From Citrobacter sp. JGM124 (lineage in GTDB: Bacteria; Pseudomonadota; Gammaproteobacteria; Enterobacterales; Enterobacteriaceae), in contig NZ_JAERJD010000001.1 of the NCBI RefSeq assembly GCF_018257795.1, forward strand, positions 248,001 to 312,000: 64,000 nucleotides of DNA, written 5' to 3'. Within the stretch, counting starts at the first letter, position 1. Every line of letters starts with the position of its first letter. A program made the position numbers and the translations under genes. Shown in pieces: positions 10,573 to 20,570 of this stretch. Under the pieces are notes generated by a model. It had not been told where the DNA came from. It was given only the letters and a program-made list of their open reading frames with translations, and did not search any database.

Positions 10573-12643
10573 TTTGATAACGATGCTGCGTCTACCCAGC
10601 AGTATGAAGTCGGGGCAGTGGCAGATCCTTGCCGGGCCAATACTTATTTTACTTATCCTGTCGATGATGGTGTTGCCATTACCGGCTTTTGTCCTTGATT
10701 TGCTGTTCACCTTTAACATTGCTTTATCCATCATGGTCCTGCTGGTTGCCATGTTCACCCAGCGCACTCTTGAGTTCGCCGCTTTCCCGACCATCTTGCT
10801 GTTCACTACCTTGCTGCGCCTCGCACTGAACGTTGCCTCAACGCGGATTATATTACTGGATGGGCATACCGGGGCGGCAGCTGCAGGAAAAGTGGTAGAG
10901 GCGTTTGGCCACTTTCTGGTGGGTGGGAACTTCGCTATCGGTATTGTGGTATTTATCATCCTCGTCATCATCAACTTTATGGTCATCACCAAGGGGGCCG
11001 GGCGAATTGCAGAAGTGGGTGCGCGCTTTGTACTCGATGGGATGCCAGGCAAACAAATGGCGATTGATGCGGACTTGAATGCCGGATTAATCGGTGAGGA
11101 TGAGGCGAAAAAACGCCGTGCTGAAGTCACTCAGGAAGCGGACTTCTATGGTTCGATGGACGGGGCGAGTAAATTCGTTCGTGGTGATGCGGTTGCCGGC
11201 TTAATCATTATGGTTATCAACATCGTTGGTGGCTTGCTGGTGGGGGTGGTTCAGCATGATATGCCGATTGGTGCGGCGGCAGAAAGCTATACCCTGTTGA
11301 CTATCGGTGATGGTTTAGTCGCGCAAATACCGGCCCTGGTTATCTCAACAGCCGCGGGGGTGATTGTTACCCGTGTTGCAACCGACCAGGATGTGGGAGA
11401 GCAGATGGTGACTCAGCTCTTCAGCCATCCCCGCGTGATGCTACTATCTGCCGGTGTTCTTGGGCTACTGGGCTTGGTTCCGGGCATGCCAAACTTTGTT
11501 TTCCTCCTGTTTACCGCTGCGCTTTTGGGCCTGGCCTGGTGGCTGCGTGGGCGAGAGCAAGCCGCCATTGATGCCCCTGAACCCGTAAAAATGCCGGAGA
11601 ATACCCAAGTGGTGGAGGCCAGCTGGAATGATGTCCAGTTAGAAGATCCCCTTGGTATGGAAGTGGGATATCGGCTGATCCCGATGGTTGATACCCAACA
11701 AGATGGTGAACTGCTGGGGCGTATTCGTAGTATCCGGAAGAAGTTCGCGCAGGAGATGGGCTTTTTACCACCGGTCGTTCATATTCGTGACAATATGGAC
11801 TTAACCCCAGCACGTTACCGCATTCTGATGAAAGGGGTGGAGATTGGTAGCGGTGAAGCCTATCCCGGCCGCTGGCTGGCGATAAACCCCGGTACTGCCG
11901 CCGGGTCTTTACCCGGTGAAGCGACGGTTGACCCTGCTTTTGGTCTGGCGGCTATCTGGATTGAAAGTGCCCTGAAAGAGCAGGCGCAAATTCAGGGGTT
12001 CACTGTGGTTGAGGCCAGCACCGTGGTGGCGACACACCTCAACCATTTAATTGGGCTTCATGCGGCTGAACTCTTTGGTCGCCAGGAAGCGCAACAGTTA
12101 CTGGACAGGGTTGCCCAGGAAATGCCAAAAATGACCGAAGATTTAGTACCGGCAGTGGTCACCCTCACGACACTGCATAAAGTGCTACAGAATCTGCTGG
12201 AAGAGAAGATCCCGATTCGTGATATGCGTACTATCATGGAGACGTTAGCTGAACATGCCCCTATTCAAAATGACCCCCATGAATTAACCGCGGTGGTACG
12301 GGTTGCCCTGGGACGGGCGATAACACAACAGTGGTTCCCCGGGAATGATGAAGTACAGGTTATCGGCCTTGATCCCGCCCTGGAACGTATATTATTACAG
12401 GCTCTGCAAGGAGGCGGTGGGCTTGAGCCAGGGCTTGCTGATCGCCTGCTTGAACAATCCCGGGACGCACTACAGCGCCAGGAAATGCTTGGCGCGCCTC
12501 CTGTTTTGCTGGTGAACCATGCATTACGCCCGTTACTGGCGCGCTTTTTGCGTCGTTCATTGCCACAGTTGGTGGTGCTTTCAAATCTTGAACTATCAGA
12601 TAACCGTCATATTCGCATGACGGCGACGATTGGTGGCCAATAA
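10565..12643 (+). CDS. flhA: Flagellar export gate protein FlhA
   Basis: FlhA is the large ring-forming component of the flagellar type III export apparatus, coupling proton flow to protein export. The start at 10565 (MSSLITMLRLP) gives 692 residues, the E. coli length; it overlaps the end of flhB. About eight membrane segments occupy roughly residues 20-330, including the FHIPEP-family signature region (LLRLALNVASTRIIL, INFMVITKGAGRIAEVGARFVLDGMPGKQ), then the cytoplasmic export-docking domain with GRIRSIRKKFAQEMGFLPP and VEASTVVATHLNHLI. flhE overlaps by one base. Confidence 0.98.
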   Translation: MSSLITMLRLPSSMKSGQWQILAGPILILLILSMMVLPLPAFVLDLLFTFNIALSIMVLLVAMFTQRTLEFAAFPTILLFTTLLRLALNVASTRIILLDGHTGAAAAGKVVEAFGHFLVGGNFAIGIVVFIILVIINFMVITKGAGRIAEVGARFVLDGMPGKQMAIDADLNAGLIGEDEAKKRRAEVTQEADFYGSMDGASKFVRGDAVAGLIIMVINIVGGLLVGVVQHDMPIGAAAESYTLLTIGDGLVAQIPALVISTAAGVIVTRVATDQDVGEQMVTQLFSHPRVMLLSAGVLGLLGLVPGMPNFVFLLFTAALLGLAWWLRGREQAAIDAPEPVKMPENTQVVEASWNDVQLEDPLGMEVGYRLIPMVDTQQDGELLGRIRSIRKKFAQEMGFLPPVVHIRDNMDLTPARYRILMKGVEIGSGEAYPGRWLAINPGTAAGSLPGEATVDPAFGLAAIWIESALKEQAQIQGFTVVEASTVVATHLNHLIGLHAAELFGRQEAQQLLDRVAQEMPKMTEDLVPAVVTLTTLHKVLQNLLEEKIPIRDMRTIMETLAEHAPIQNDPHELTAVVRVALGRAITQQWFPGNDEVQVIGLDPALERILLQALQGGGGLEPGLADRLLEQSRDALQRQEMLGAPPVLLVNHALRPLLARFLRRSLPQLVVLSNLELSDNRHIRMTATIGGQ

Positions 12644-13041
12644 TGCGGCGGCGCGCTCTGTTACTGCTGTTACTTCCCCTGTTTGTTCACGCCAGCGGGG
12701 GCGGCGACTGGCAAAACAGCGCGGTGGGGGCCACTCTCAATTATCGTGGCACTGAAGCCAGTTCTGTCCCCCTTAAACCACCGATGGCGGTGAGGGGGAC
12801 GATAACGTTAATTGCCTGGCGTTATCGGTTGCTGACGCCAGAGCCGACAGGGTTGGTCGTCAAACTCTGTTCAGAGAGCCGTTGTACTGAGCTGGATGGC
12901 CCCAGTGGCACTACCCGGGCACTGGCAGGGGATCCAGCCGGGCAGCCGCTGCGCTTTGTCTGGTATGTGTCTGGCAGGGGAGGGCTTTATCCCCCGGTAC
13001 GGGTGACCAGTAACCAGGTTATCGTCAACTACCAGCCTTAG
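12643..13041 (+). CDS. flhE: Flagellar protein FlhE
   Basis: FlhE is a small periplasmic protein encoded after flhA in enterobacteria, linked to correct working of the export gate (proton leak control). The 132 residues start with a signal peptide (MRRRALLLLLLPLFVHASG) and keep the family pattern: AWRYRL, the cysteine pair LCSESRCTELDG, and the terminal VTSNQVIVNY. Translation is coupled to flhA (TAATG). It ends the flhBAE operon. Confidence 0.95.
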   Translation: MRRRALLLLLLPLFVHASGGGDWQNSAVGATLNYRGTEASSVPLKPPMAVRGTITLIAWRYRLLTPEPTGLVVKLCSESRCTELDGPSGTTRALAGDPAGQPLRFVWYVSGRGGLYPPVRVTSNQVIVNYQP

Positions 13042-13050
13042 AATATAAAA

Positions 13051-13085
13051 AACGGGCTGTCAGAGCAGAGTTCTGACAGCCCGTT
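13051..13085 (-). terminator. Terminator between flhE and argS (mainly argS)
   Basis: Perfect 14-bp stem (AACGGGCTGTCAGA at 13051-13064 with 13072-13085) and a 7-base loop. Read on the minus strand the stem is followed by TTTTTATATTC, a proper U-tract for argS; on the + strand no T-run follows, though the hairpin also lies just after flhE. Confidence 0.85.
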
Positions 13086-13102
13086 ATACATCCGGCGGGG
13101 GA

Positions 13103-14836
13103 TTACATCCGCTCTACTGTTTCAATACCCAAGGTATCCAGACCCAGTTTCAGCGTTTTCGCTGTTAACAGGGCCAGTTTAAGGCGGCTATTCCGCAGCT
13201 CTTCACTTCCTGCATTCAGAATAGGGCAATGCTCATAGAAACCAGAAAACAGGCCGGCTAAATCATATAAGTAGCTACACATGACGTGTGGTGTACCGTC
13301 ACGGGCAACAACGCCAAGCGTTTCTTCAAACTGTAGCAGACGGACAGCCAGCTGGATTTCACGATCTTCTGTCAGGGTAACAGGAGACGCCAGCAGAGCA
13401 GACTCAGTGATCCCCGCTTTACGGAACACCGACAGCACTCGGGTATAGGCATACTGCATATAAGGCGCTGTATTGCCTTCAAATGCCAGCATGTTATCCC
13501 AGTCAAAGATATAGTCAGTGGTACGACTCTTGGACAGATCAGCATATTTAACCGCACCGATACCTACCACATTAGCCAGTTTTTCCAGCTCATCAGCGGG
13601 CATATCCGGGTTCTTTTCTGCCACCAACTGGCGAGCACGATCCAGGGCCTCATCTAACAATTCAGAGAGTTTGATCGTTCCCCCAGCACGTGTTTTAAAG
13701 GGTTTACCATCTTTCCCTAACATCATGCCGAACATATGATGTTCCAGAGACATACTTTCGGGGATATAACCCGCTTTGCGCACGATAGTCCAGGCTTGCA
13801 TCAAATGCTGGTGCTGACGGGAATCAATATAGTAGAGCACACGGTCTGCATGCAGGGTTTCATAGCGATATTTTGCACAAGCGATATCAGTGGTGGTATA
13901 GAGGTAACCGCCATCTTTTTTCTGAATGATAACCCCCATTGGCTCCCCGTCTTTATTCTTGAATTCATCAAGAAAGACGACCGTTGCGCCTTCGCTCTCT
14001 ACCGCCAGCCCTTTGGCTTTCAGATCAGCAACAATGCCCGCCAGCATGGGGTTGTAGAGGCTTTCACCCATGACATCATCCCGGGTCAGGGTGACATTAA
14101 GACGCTGGTAAGTTATCTGATTCTGAGTCATGGTGATATCAACCAGCTTGCGCCACATATCACGGCAGTATTCATCACCACTTTGCAGCTTGACGACATA
14201 ACCACGGGCGCGCTCCGCAAAGACTGCGTCTTCATCGTAATGCTTTTTAGCATCACGGTAGAAGGCTTCAAGGTCCGACAGCACCATATCCCCGGCATTT
14301 TCTGTTTGTTGTTTTTCAAGCCACGCGATAAGCATGCCAAACTGGGTACCCCAGTCTCCGACATGGTTAGCACGAATAACACGATGGCCGAGGAACTCAA
14401 GAGTACGTACCGATGCATCGCCAATAATGGTTGAACGCACGTGGCCCACATGCATTTCTTTCGCAACGTTTGGTGCGGAGTAATCGACAACAATGGTTTG
14501 TGGTGTTACCGGACTAATGCCCAGACGTTCAGAAGTAACAGCACTTTCAATATGCCCGGCAAGGAAAGCTGGTTCAAGGAAGATATTAATAAAACCGGGC
14601 CCTGCAATCTCGACTTTGTGTGCAATACCGGTCAAATCGAGGCTGGCAATCACCTTCTCTGCAACTTGTCGCGGTGGCATGCCCAGTGTTTTGGCAACTG
14701 ACATCACGCCATTGGCCTGATAGTCACCGAACTGAACTTTTGCAGACTGACGAACCTGCGGTTCGCAATCCGCAGGAGCGCCTGCAGCAATCATTGCCTG
14801 GCTAACTTTTTCTGAGAGAAGAGACTGAATATTCAC
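13103..14836 (-). CDS. argS: Arginyl-tRNA synthetase
   Basis: ArgS charges tRNA-Arg with arginine. The 577-residue length equals E. coli ArgS. Seen in order: the N-terminal Add-1 tRNA-binding domain (about 1-120), the class I catalytic core with the HIGH-type motif HVGHVRST preceded by [14 protein letters not shown], a degenerate KMSKS region ([13 protein letters not shown], as usual in this enzyme), and the C-terminal anticodon-binding domain ending [10 protein letters not shown]. Convergent with flhE, the same neighbourhood as in E. coli. The 14861-14880 stretch upstream (GACCACC-TGATAA-GGTGGTC) is a short hairpin in its leader. Confidence 0.98.
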   Translation of the reverse strand: MNIQSLLSEKVSQAMIAAGAPADCEPQVRQSAKVQFGDYQANGVMSVAKTLGMPPRQVAEKVIASLDLTGIAHKVEIAGPGFINIFLEPAFLAGHIESAVTSERLGISPVTPQTIVVDYSAPNVAKEMHVGHVRSTIIGDASVRTLEFLGHRVIRANHVGDWGTQFGMLIAWLEKQQTENAGDMVLSDLEAFYRDAKKHYDEDAVFAERARGYVVKLQSGDEYCRDMWRKLVDITMTQNQITYQRLNVTLTRDDVMGESLYNPMLAGIVADLKAKGLAVESEGATVVFLDEFKNKDGEPMGVIIQKKDGGYLYTTTDIACAKYRYETLHADRVLYYIDSRQHQHLMQAWTIVRKAGYIPESMSLEHHMFGMMLGKDGKPFKTRAGGTIKLSELLDEALDRARQLVAEKNPDMPADELEKLANVVGIGAVKYADLSKSRTTDYIFDWDNMLAFEGNTAPYMQYAYTRVLSVFRKAGITESALLASPVTLTEDREIQLAVRLLQFEETLGVVARDGTPHVMCSYLYDLAGLFSGFYEHCPILNAGSEELRNSRLKLALLTAKTLKLGLDTLGIETVERM

Positions 14837-15080
14837 CGGGATACCTTAACAATAAGTCCGGACCACCTGATAAGGTGGTCGTCTATAAATGAGCAAAGAA
14901 ATAAGCATGGAGTATAACGTCATTTCCCTCGCTGAGTCAGCAAAAGCCTTATTCCCCGCCCAGTAATTTATTCCAGTGTATAAGGAATAGGCGTTCACCC
15001 CCGGGGGGGATTCATCATAGTTGGTTACCTGGGGATGACAGGGTAGATTACTGTTCTTTAAGTTTTGTGAGGATCACCGA

Positions 15081-15674
15081 ATGACCAAATGGCAGAGTGT
15101 TGATGAACTGTATGACTTGGTGAGTGACTTGTCACGTTTTACGCAGGAAATAACCGGGCTGGCTTGTCGTATCGGGCTGGATATTGCACCGTTAATGGCT
15201 GACCATATTTCATTACGCTGCCATCAAAATGCAACAGCTGAACGCTGGAGTGCCGGATTAGAGAAATGTGGTACGTTATTCAGTGAGAGTCTGATTAATG
15301 GCAGACCAGTACGTTTATTTAAATTAGAACAACCTGTTTGTGTCGCGCACTGGAATTTTACCCTGATAGAACTGCCATGGCCGGGGGAAAAACGTTATCC
15401 CCATGAAGGCTGGGAACACATTGAAATTGTGTTGCCCGGGCCAGCGGAGGGTTTACATGCTCGCGCGTTGGCGCTCCTGGGTAATGATGGCCTACTGGAT
15501 ACCGGGATTAAGGTTAAAACCAGTTCGCCAGCCGCCGAAGGGGAAACACTGCCCAATCCCACTCTGGCGATTACTGACGGCAAAGTCACACTGAAATTCC
15601 ATCCCTGGAGTATCGAGGCGGTAGTCTTAAGCGAACGCCAGCCAGTGCTGAATACCGTTCTTCTTAATAAATAG
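15081..15674 (+). CDS. yecM: YecM family protein (VOC-like fold)
   Basis: A 197-residue protein of the YecM family, whose structure resembles vicinal-oxygen-chelate metalloenzymes and isomerases but whose substrate is unknown. Recognised from ADHISLRCHQNATAERW, RPVRLFKLEQPV, ELPWPGEKRYPHEGWEHIE and TLAITDGKVTLKFHPWSIE, which agree with E. coli YecM. The start has a GAGGATCAC ribosome-binding site. Position between argS and cutC is the E. coli arrangement. Confidence 0.93.
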   Translation: MTKWQSVDELYDLVSDLSRFTQEITGLACRIGLDIAPLMADHISLRCHQNATAERWSAGLEKCGTLFSESLINGRPVRLFKLEQPVCVAHWNFTLIELPWPGEKRYPHEGWEHIEIVLPGPAEGLHARALALLGNDGLLDTGIKVKTSSPAAEGETLPNPTLAITDGKVTLKFHPWSIEAVVLSERQPVLNTVLLNK

Positions 15675-15874
15675 TATACGGATATTTTAGCTGCAGTAAG
15701 GCATCGGCGGCATGAACATATCTCCATCAAAATAGTGCTGTTTAACGTGATGCTGTGACGTTGCTCTATCTCTTCATCAACATGGAGTGACATAGTGAAC
15801 TGATTTTATCAGTACATATCATCGAACCACGTTCAGGAAATAACCTGGATGCAAGCAAGTTTAAGGAGCAGAGA

Positions 15875-16612
15875 GTGGCATTGCTGGAAATATGCTGTTA
15901 CGGGCTGGATTGTGCGTTGACAGCACAACACGCGGGAGCGGATAGAATTGAGCTATGCTCCGCCCCTGCAGAAGGCGGCCTGACACCTTCACCAGGTATT
16001 CTGGCATTGGTTAAACAGCAAGTAAGGATACCCGTTCACCCTATTATTCGCCCGCGTGGGGGGGACTTTTGTTATACCGAGGGTGAGTTTGCCAGCATGC
16101 TGGCAGATATCGCTTTTGTACGTGGACTTGGCTTCCCGGGACTGGTAACAGGCATACTGGATGCGGATGGCAATGTGGATACGCATCGTATGCGACAGGT
16201 TATGGCGGCGTGCGATGGCATGTCTGTCACTTTTCACCGGGCTTTTGACATGTGCCATTCTCCGTGGCAAGCCCTTGATGAACTGACTGAACTTGGCGTC
16301 GCCCGGATACTGACATCAGGACAACAACCCAGTGCGGAGCAAGGAATTGCATTAATCCGGGAACTAAAACAGCGGTCACATGCTCCAATCATTATGGCCG
16401 GTGCAGGCGTGAGGCTTTCCAGTCTCCCACTGTTTTTACAACAGGGTATTGACGAACTGCACAGCTCGGCGGGGCAATTGACCGAATCAGTAATGCGTCA
16501 CCGCAATCCTGATGTTTCTATGAGTAGCGGTGAAGTGGCCCAGGAATATACTCGTTACTGTGTTGATGGTGACATGGTAAGGGCAATGAAAGCGGCGCTT
16601 AACGGTGCCTGA
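15875..16612 (+). CDS. cutC: CutC family protein
   Basis: CutC is a TIM-barrel protein historically linked to copper homeostasis; its enzymatic role is not settled. The 245 residues start at a GTG behind AAGGAGC and show the family hallmarks: [55 protein letters not shown] and IMAGAGVR. A strong terminator follows at 16679. Confidence 0.95.
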   Translation: MALLEICCYGLDCALTAQHAGADRIELCSAPAEGGLTPSPGILALVKQQVRIPVHPIIRPRGGDFCYTEGEFASMLADIAFVRGLGFPGLVTGILDADGNVDTHRMRQVMAACDGMSVTFHRAFDMCHSPWQALDELTELGVARILTSGQQPSAEQGIALIRELKQRSHAPIIMAGAGVRLSSLPLFLQQGIDELHSSAGQLTESVMRHRNPDVSMSSGEVAQEYTRYCVDGDMVRAMKAALNGA

Positions 16613-16678
16613 ACCCAGTTTATAAATTGTCGTTTTACCGCACATCATGTCGCCCAATGTGATGTTTGCTTGTACCAG

Positions 16679-16706
16679 GCCCCGGTATGTTGCCGGGGCT
16701 TTTTTT
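16679..16706 (+). terminator. Rho-independent terminator of cutC
   Basis: GCCCCGG (16679-16685), 7-base loop, CCGGGGC (16693-16699), then seven T residues: a textbook intrinsic terminator 66 bases after cutC. Confidence 0.92.
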
Positions 16707-16752
16707 ATGTGCATCAATCCTGCCAGTACGTTGCCCGGTATCAAATAAACAG

Positions 16753-17658
16753 TTATTCCCTAAAGAGCTCATGTAAGATTTGAGTCAAATGATCAAATAC
16801 AACGCGGGTACGCATGGGGAGCAGTGGCTGGTGGGGGCGGAAGATATAAAGCTGATAGGGTGTGTAATTCATTTCTGGAAATAGATTGACCAGTTCCCCA
16901 CGTTGTAAATAGGGGCGCACAGTAATATCGGGTAATTGGCTACAGGCTCTCCCGGCGAGTGCGGCAGCCAGTTCGCTACCCATATCCCTGGCAATGAAGG
17001 CCGGTTTGGCCGGGAAAAAGGAGCTGCCGTCGGCAAATTGCCACGGCCATACCCGCCCTGAATTACTGTTACTCAGCGCACTGAGTGGATAAGTGTATTG
17101 CAGGGTGCGTGGCGTGTCAGGCATCCCCAGACGCTGTACTAACTCCGGTGCGGCAACAATGCGCATTCCTACCGGGCGAATGAGCTTAACAATAAATCGA
17201 TTATCCGGGATCGTGCCTATCCGAATGCCAATGTCTATTTGCTCATCAATAATGTTCAAATGCGCGTCAACAGGGAGCCATTCAATTGCCAGCTCAGGGT
17301 AGGGTTCAAGTCGCTGAAGTAAGTGGCGCACGATCTCCTGATTTTCAAACAAAGGCGGTAATGTAACCCGTACACGGCCAGTCATATCCTGACTGTCTTT
17401 ATTCTTTCCCTGTGCAAAGAGTGACTCACTTTCAGCAAGGAGTGCTTCGGCCTTTGGCCAGAGTTGTTGACCAAATGGGGTTAATGTCATCTGCCGGGTA
17501 TTACGCAAAAAAAGGACTTCACCTAATTGTTGCTCCAGTTCTGCAATAGCCCTTGTGACCATTTGAGGTGCCAGGCCAAGGCGGCTCGCTGTTTCCCGAA
17601 ATTTCAATGTTTCTGCAGCGGTACAGAAAATTTTCAATGTGTCGAGTTTATCTGGCAC
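16753..17658 (-). CDS. LysR-type transcriptional regulator
   Basis: A 301-residue LysR-family regulator: N-terminal winged helix-turn-helix (about 4-62; LDTLKIFCTAAETLKFRETASRLGLAPQMVTRAIAELEQQLGEVLFLRNTR) and a C-terminal periplasmic-binding-protein-like effector domain. Start is GTG behind an AAGGGAAGG site. It is divergent from the (frameshifted) short-chain dehydrogenase at 17953 with about 290 bp between, the usual geometry for a LysR regulator and its target, which suggests but does not prove that it controls that gene. The inducer is unknown. Confidence 0.9.
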   Translation of the reverse strand: MPDKLDTLKIFCTAAETLKFRETASRLGLAPQMVTRAIAELEQQLGEVLFLRNTRQMTLTPFGQQLWPKAEALLAESESLFAQGKNKDSQDMTGRVRVTLPPLFENQEIVRHLLQRLEPYPELAIEWLPVDAHLNIIDEQIDIGIRIGTIPDNRFIVKLIRPVGMRIVAAPELVQRLGMPDTPRTLQYTYPLSALSNSNSGRVWPWQFADGSSFFPAKPAFIARDMGSELAAALAGRACSQLPDITVRPYLQRGELVNLFPEMNYTPYQLYIFRPHQPLLPMRTRVVFDHLTQILHELFRE

Positions 17659-17952
17659 CGATAGAAATCCTTCCCTTAACGTTAAACCGCATAATTATAT
17701 CAAAAGACAGAATTATGAAGGCGGAAATAATTCAGCACTATGTCATTAACGCGTCGGACAACTTCAGCACTGACGGATGAGTCATGTCGTCTTTAGTGGT
17801 CATTCATGAACAAGGTTCATAAGGTCAAGTATCTGAACTGACTTACCGTGGTATTTTCTAGTCGCTATGCTTTATACGCTGTCGAACCCGAAAAGCCTTT
17901 ACTTGGGAAACCTTGCCAAGGCGACGGCAATAACCCACAGGAGAGGTATAGA

Positions 17953-18781
17953 ATGAAAAATGTGATTGTTGTTATTGGTAGTGGTTCAATTGCTCAGGCG
18001 ATTGCGCGACGAGTCAGTGTAGGGAAACATATTCTCCTGGCGGATATAAAAACGGAGAATGCACAACAGGCTGAAGATACCCTTTCTCGTGCTGGTTTCG
18101 ATGTCAGTACCACCACCGTCGATGTTCGTTCACGTCAGTCTGTACAGAAATTGGTAAAAAAAAGCGTGTGATATCGGTGAGGTTAACGGGATTATTCACA
18201 CTGCAGGTCTGTCACCTTCTCAGGCAACAGCCCAGGATCTTATCCGTGTTGATTTGTACGGCAGTGCTGTACTGTTTGAAGAGTTTGGTCAGGTTATCGC
18301 CCCTGGCGGCTGTTGTATCGTGATAGGGTCACAGTCCAGTCATCGCCTGGCTGTTGATGCTTTGACTCAGGCCCAGGCCGATGCCCTTGCCACGCTCCCC
18401 CCGGAGGCACTTCTCGATATGCCACTCGTGAAAGAAATTGAAGACAGCTTATATGCTTACCAGATATCCAAGCGTTGTAATGCGCTTCGTGTTATGTCAG
18501 AAGCGGTGAAATGGGGCAAGCGGGGGGCGAGAATTAACTGCATCAGCGCGGGGATTATTTTCACGCCATTGGCCTATGACGAACTTAACAGCGCGGAAAG
18601 GGGAGCTTTCTATCGAAATATGCTGGATAAATCGCCGGCTGGCCGGGGCGGCACACCGGATGAAATTGGCGCACTGGCTGAATTTTTGTTCGGCCCTAAT
18701 GGTACTTATGTGACCGGAAGCGACCTGCTGATTGATGGCGGAGCAACGGCTGCGTATAAATATGGCGAATTACATCCGTAA
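17953..18781 (+). pseudogene. Short-chain dehydrogenase/reductase, frameshifted at a run of eight A
   Basis: A classical SDR split over two frames. The first part (17953-18171, good AGGAGAGG site) has the Rossmann glycine motif VVIGSGSIAQAIARR and continues to VQKLVKK, then stops. The second part, in the next frame, resumes at once with ACDIGEVNGIIHTAGLSPSQ and holds the catalytic YxxxK (YAYQISKR) and the C-terminal SDR signature (GTYVTGSDLLIDGGAT). Removing one A from the AAAAAAAA run at 18156-18163 restores a continuous reading frame of about 275 codons. The rest looks undamaged, so this is a recent lesion, a slippage-controlled switch, or a sequencing error. Substrate unknown. Confidence 0.88.
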
Positions 18782-18997
18782 TCCCCTGTTTGCACATCTC
18801 GCCGGGGGCGGCAGGGCTATTTATCACTGCACATGGCTGCCGTTCGGGGCCGGGACTGAATCTACCCATGTTCAGCCATAAACAGGATCAGGTAAGTAGT
18901 GTTACCGGCGATAACATATCGGATTGTGACAGGTTTCAGCCCCTTCAAGGAAGCTAAACAGGCGGTATATTCTGCCGCCTGTCTCAGGATATTTAAC

Positions 18998-19768
18998 TCA
19001 TTGCGACATAGCGTTAAGGTCGTGAATTATACATGGCGGCTCTGAATCGAGTGGCATATTGTCAATATCCAGCACACCATCGTTTTTCTCTACGGAATCC
19101 GGCAGCAGGGATGAAAACAGTGGGGTCAGATCCTGCTGTTCATCGCCATACTCAGCGATCAATTCCAGTGTTTTATTTTTAGCCTCGTGATCCGTTAATG
19201 CACCAACCAGTACCCGGGCAATTTGTTCACGGGCGATGACACCATCAGCAGGTGTGCCGGAGTGATGTTTGTCACCCTGCAGCATGACGATTTTGTGTTG
19301 GTCTGGTTTGTTATAGTCAAACCAGCCTGGCCTGACTATCGTATAGGGGTGACCGCTGGCACGGACGAGACGTTCTGCCCGTCGCTTCCAGTCATGTGAT
19401 TCTGTTTCACGATTATAAACGCCATCTCTGTCGGTGACCCCGATTGCGGTCATTAACACAATCCTGACTGACCGCTTCTTCAGCGTTTTCAGAATGTTGC
19501 GGACGCCACCATAATCAATAGCCCTGGCTCCGATACGCCCTTTACCATCTGATCCTAGTGTGAAAATCACGGCATCAATACCATCAGATATTCCTGACAG
19601 TGTTTCTGGTATGGAAACATCCCCGTGAAAAATTTTAACGCCTTGTGGCAGCAGTGTGCTCTTCCGGGGGGTTCTTAATAGTGCGGTTGGCTCATGGCCC
19701 ATTTTTAGTGACATTGCCACAACGTGACGCCCAATGCTGCCAGTCGCCCCTGCGATCAGTATTTTCAT
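18998..19768 (-). CDS. Atypical SDR / NmrA-like NAD(P)-binding protein
   Basis: A 256-residue NAD(P)-binding protein of the atypical SDR group. The N-terminal dinucleotide-binding motif is clear (MKILIAGATGSIGRHVVAMSL), followed by GDVSIPETL, VIFTLGSDGKG, RIVLMTAIGVTDRDG and TIVRPGWFDYN, typical of sugar-nucleotide-epimerase-like and NmrA-like proteins acting as reductases or redox sensors. The classical YxxxK is not evident. No partner gene is tightly linked. A weak hairpin (ACAGGCGG...CCGCCTGT, 18958-18982) lies after its stop. Confidence 0.8.
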   Translation of the reverse strand: MKILIAGATGSIGRHVVAMSLKMGHEPTALLRTPRKSTLLPQGVKIFHGDVSIPETLSGISDGIDAVIFTLGSDGKGRIGARAIDYGGVRNILKTLKKRSVRIVLMTAIGVTDRDGVYNRETESHDWKRRAERLVRASGHPYTIVRPGWFDYNKPDQHKIVMLQGDKHHSGTPADGVIAREQIARVLVGALTDHEAKNKTLELIAEYGDEQQDLTPLFSSLLPDSVEKNDGVLDIDNMPLDSEPPCIIHDLNAMSQ

Positions 19769-20077
19769 AATATAATGCCCACCTAATCGAATAGAATTTA
19801 TCTGAAATAAAGTTTATCAACTGGAATGAAGAAGAGTTATGGGGGGAAAGTGATTGCGTTTATGAGCCCATCTCATGACTCATGGTGACTGACACACCAG
19901 CCGTGCTTTTATCCTTCCGCGATCGGCATAAAAATCAGCGTAAATAGTCAGATTGACTTTTTTGTGACGTTGTCACTTCAATCATTGCCGGGCTTTTAAA
20001 GGGCAAGGAGTGGGGGGCCTTTATTGGATTGACGGGCAGTAAACGTGTTCAGTTGCGTGGTATTTCTGACCAGAAGG

Positions 20078-20535
20078 TTACCATCTCGGTGCTTCTCTGC
20101 TCTTACTGTATTCAATACCAAGTGTTTTTTCATGCAGGGCTGCCGGGACCAGACTGGCAAGGAGAGTGTCACGGCTTTCTTCATCGTCGCCACCATGAGT
20201 AATGAAAGACGCGAGCCATGTCCCTTCAAGGTTATGGCTGCGCAAAAAGGTGGCTCATGGGCCGGCCACCCTGAACACATGGCTTTATGGTGTTCTACAG
20301 TTGTAACATCACTTTTTAATGTCAGCCTTATTCCCTGAAGGCACTCTTCCTTCGCCTGTTCAGCAGTTTGCCAGTAGTTTTGCGGAGAAAGAATGGCCGG
20401 TTCACTGGCAAACAGATCTGTTTTCCGGGCCGGGTGGATAATACCCGTAATCACTCGCGTACTCCCACCGTGAGAAAAACCGGTGTACAGGTGATAACAA
20501 CAAGATGTCGACGATATCACCCGGATAGCATGCAC
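20078..20535 (-). pseudogene. Decayed coding stretch, family not recognised
   Basis: A minus-strand stretch that reads like protein in more than one frame. One frame (start near 20535) has plausible sequence such as FSHGGSTRVITGIIHPARK and NYWQTAEQAKEECLQG; further on another frame becomes the sensible one (GTWLASFITHGGDDEESRD, TLLASLVPAALHEKTLGIEY) and stops at 20078-20080. This is what a gene with one or two frameshifts looks like. I cannot assign a family. The alternative is a chance open frame of about 180 codons. Confidence 0.4.
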
Positions 20536-20570
20536 AAAGCGGGGTGACTGTCACCACCGCGCAGGTTTAG

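Noticed and set aside
13736..14434. A 232-codon open frame on the + strand inside argS.
   Set aside because: It is antisense to a fully conserved argS; no ribosome-binding site or familiar sequence.
18156..18163. Programmed -1 frameshifting at the A-run of the SDR gene.
   Set aside because: A -1 shift leads to the wrong frame; a net gain of +1 (or transcriptional loss of one A) is needed.
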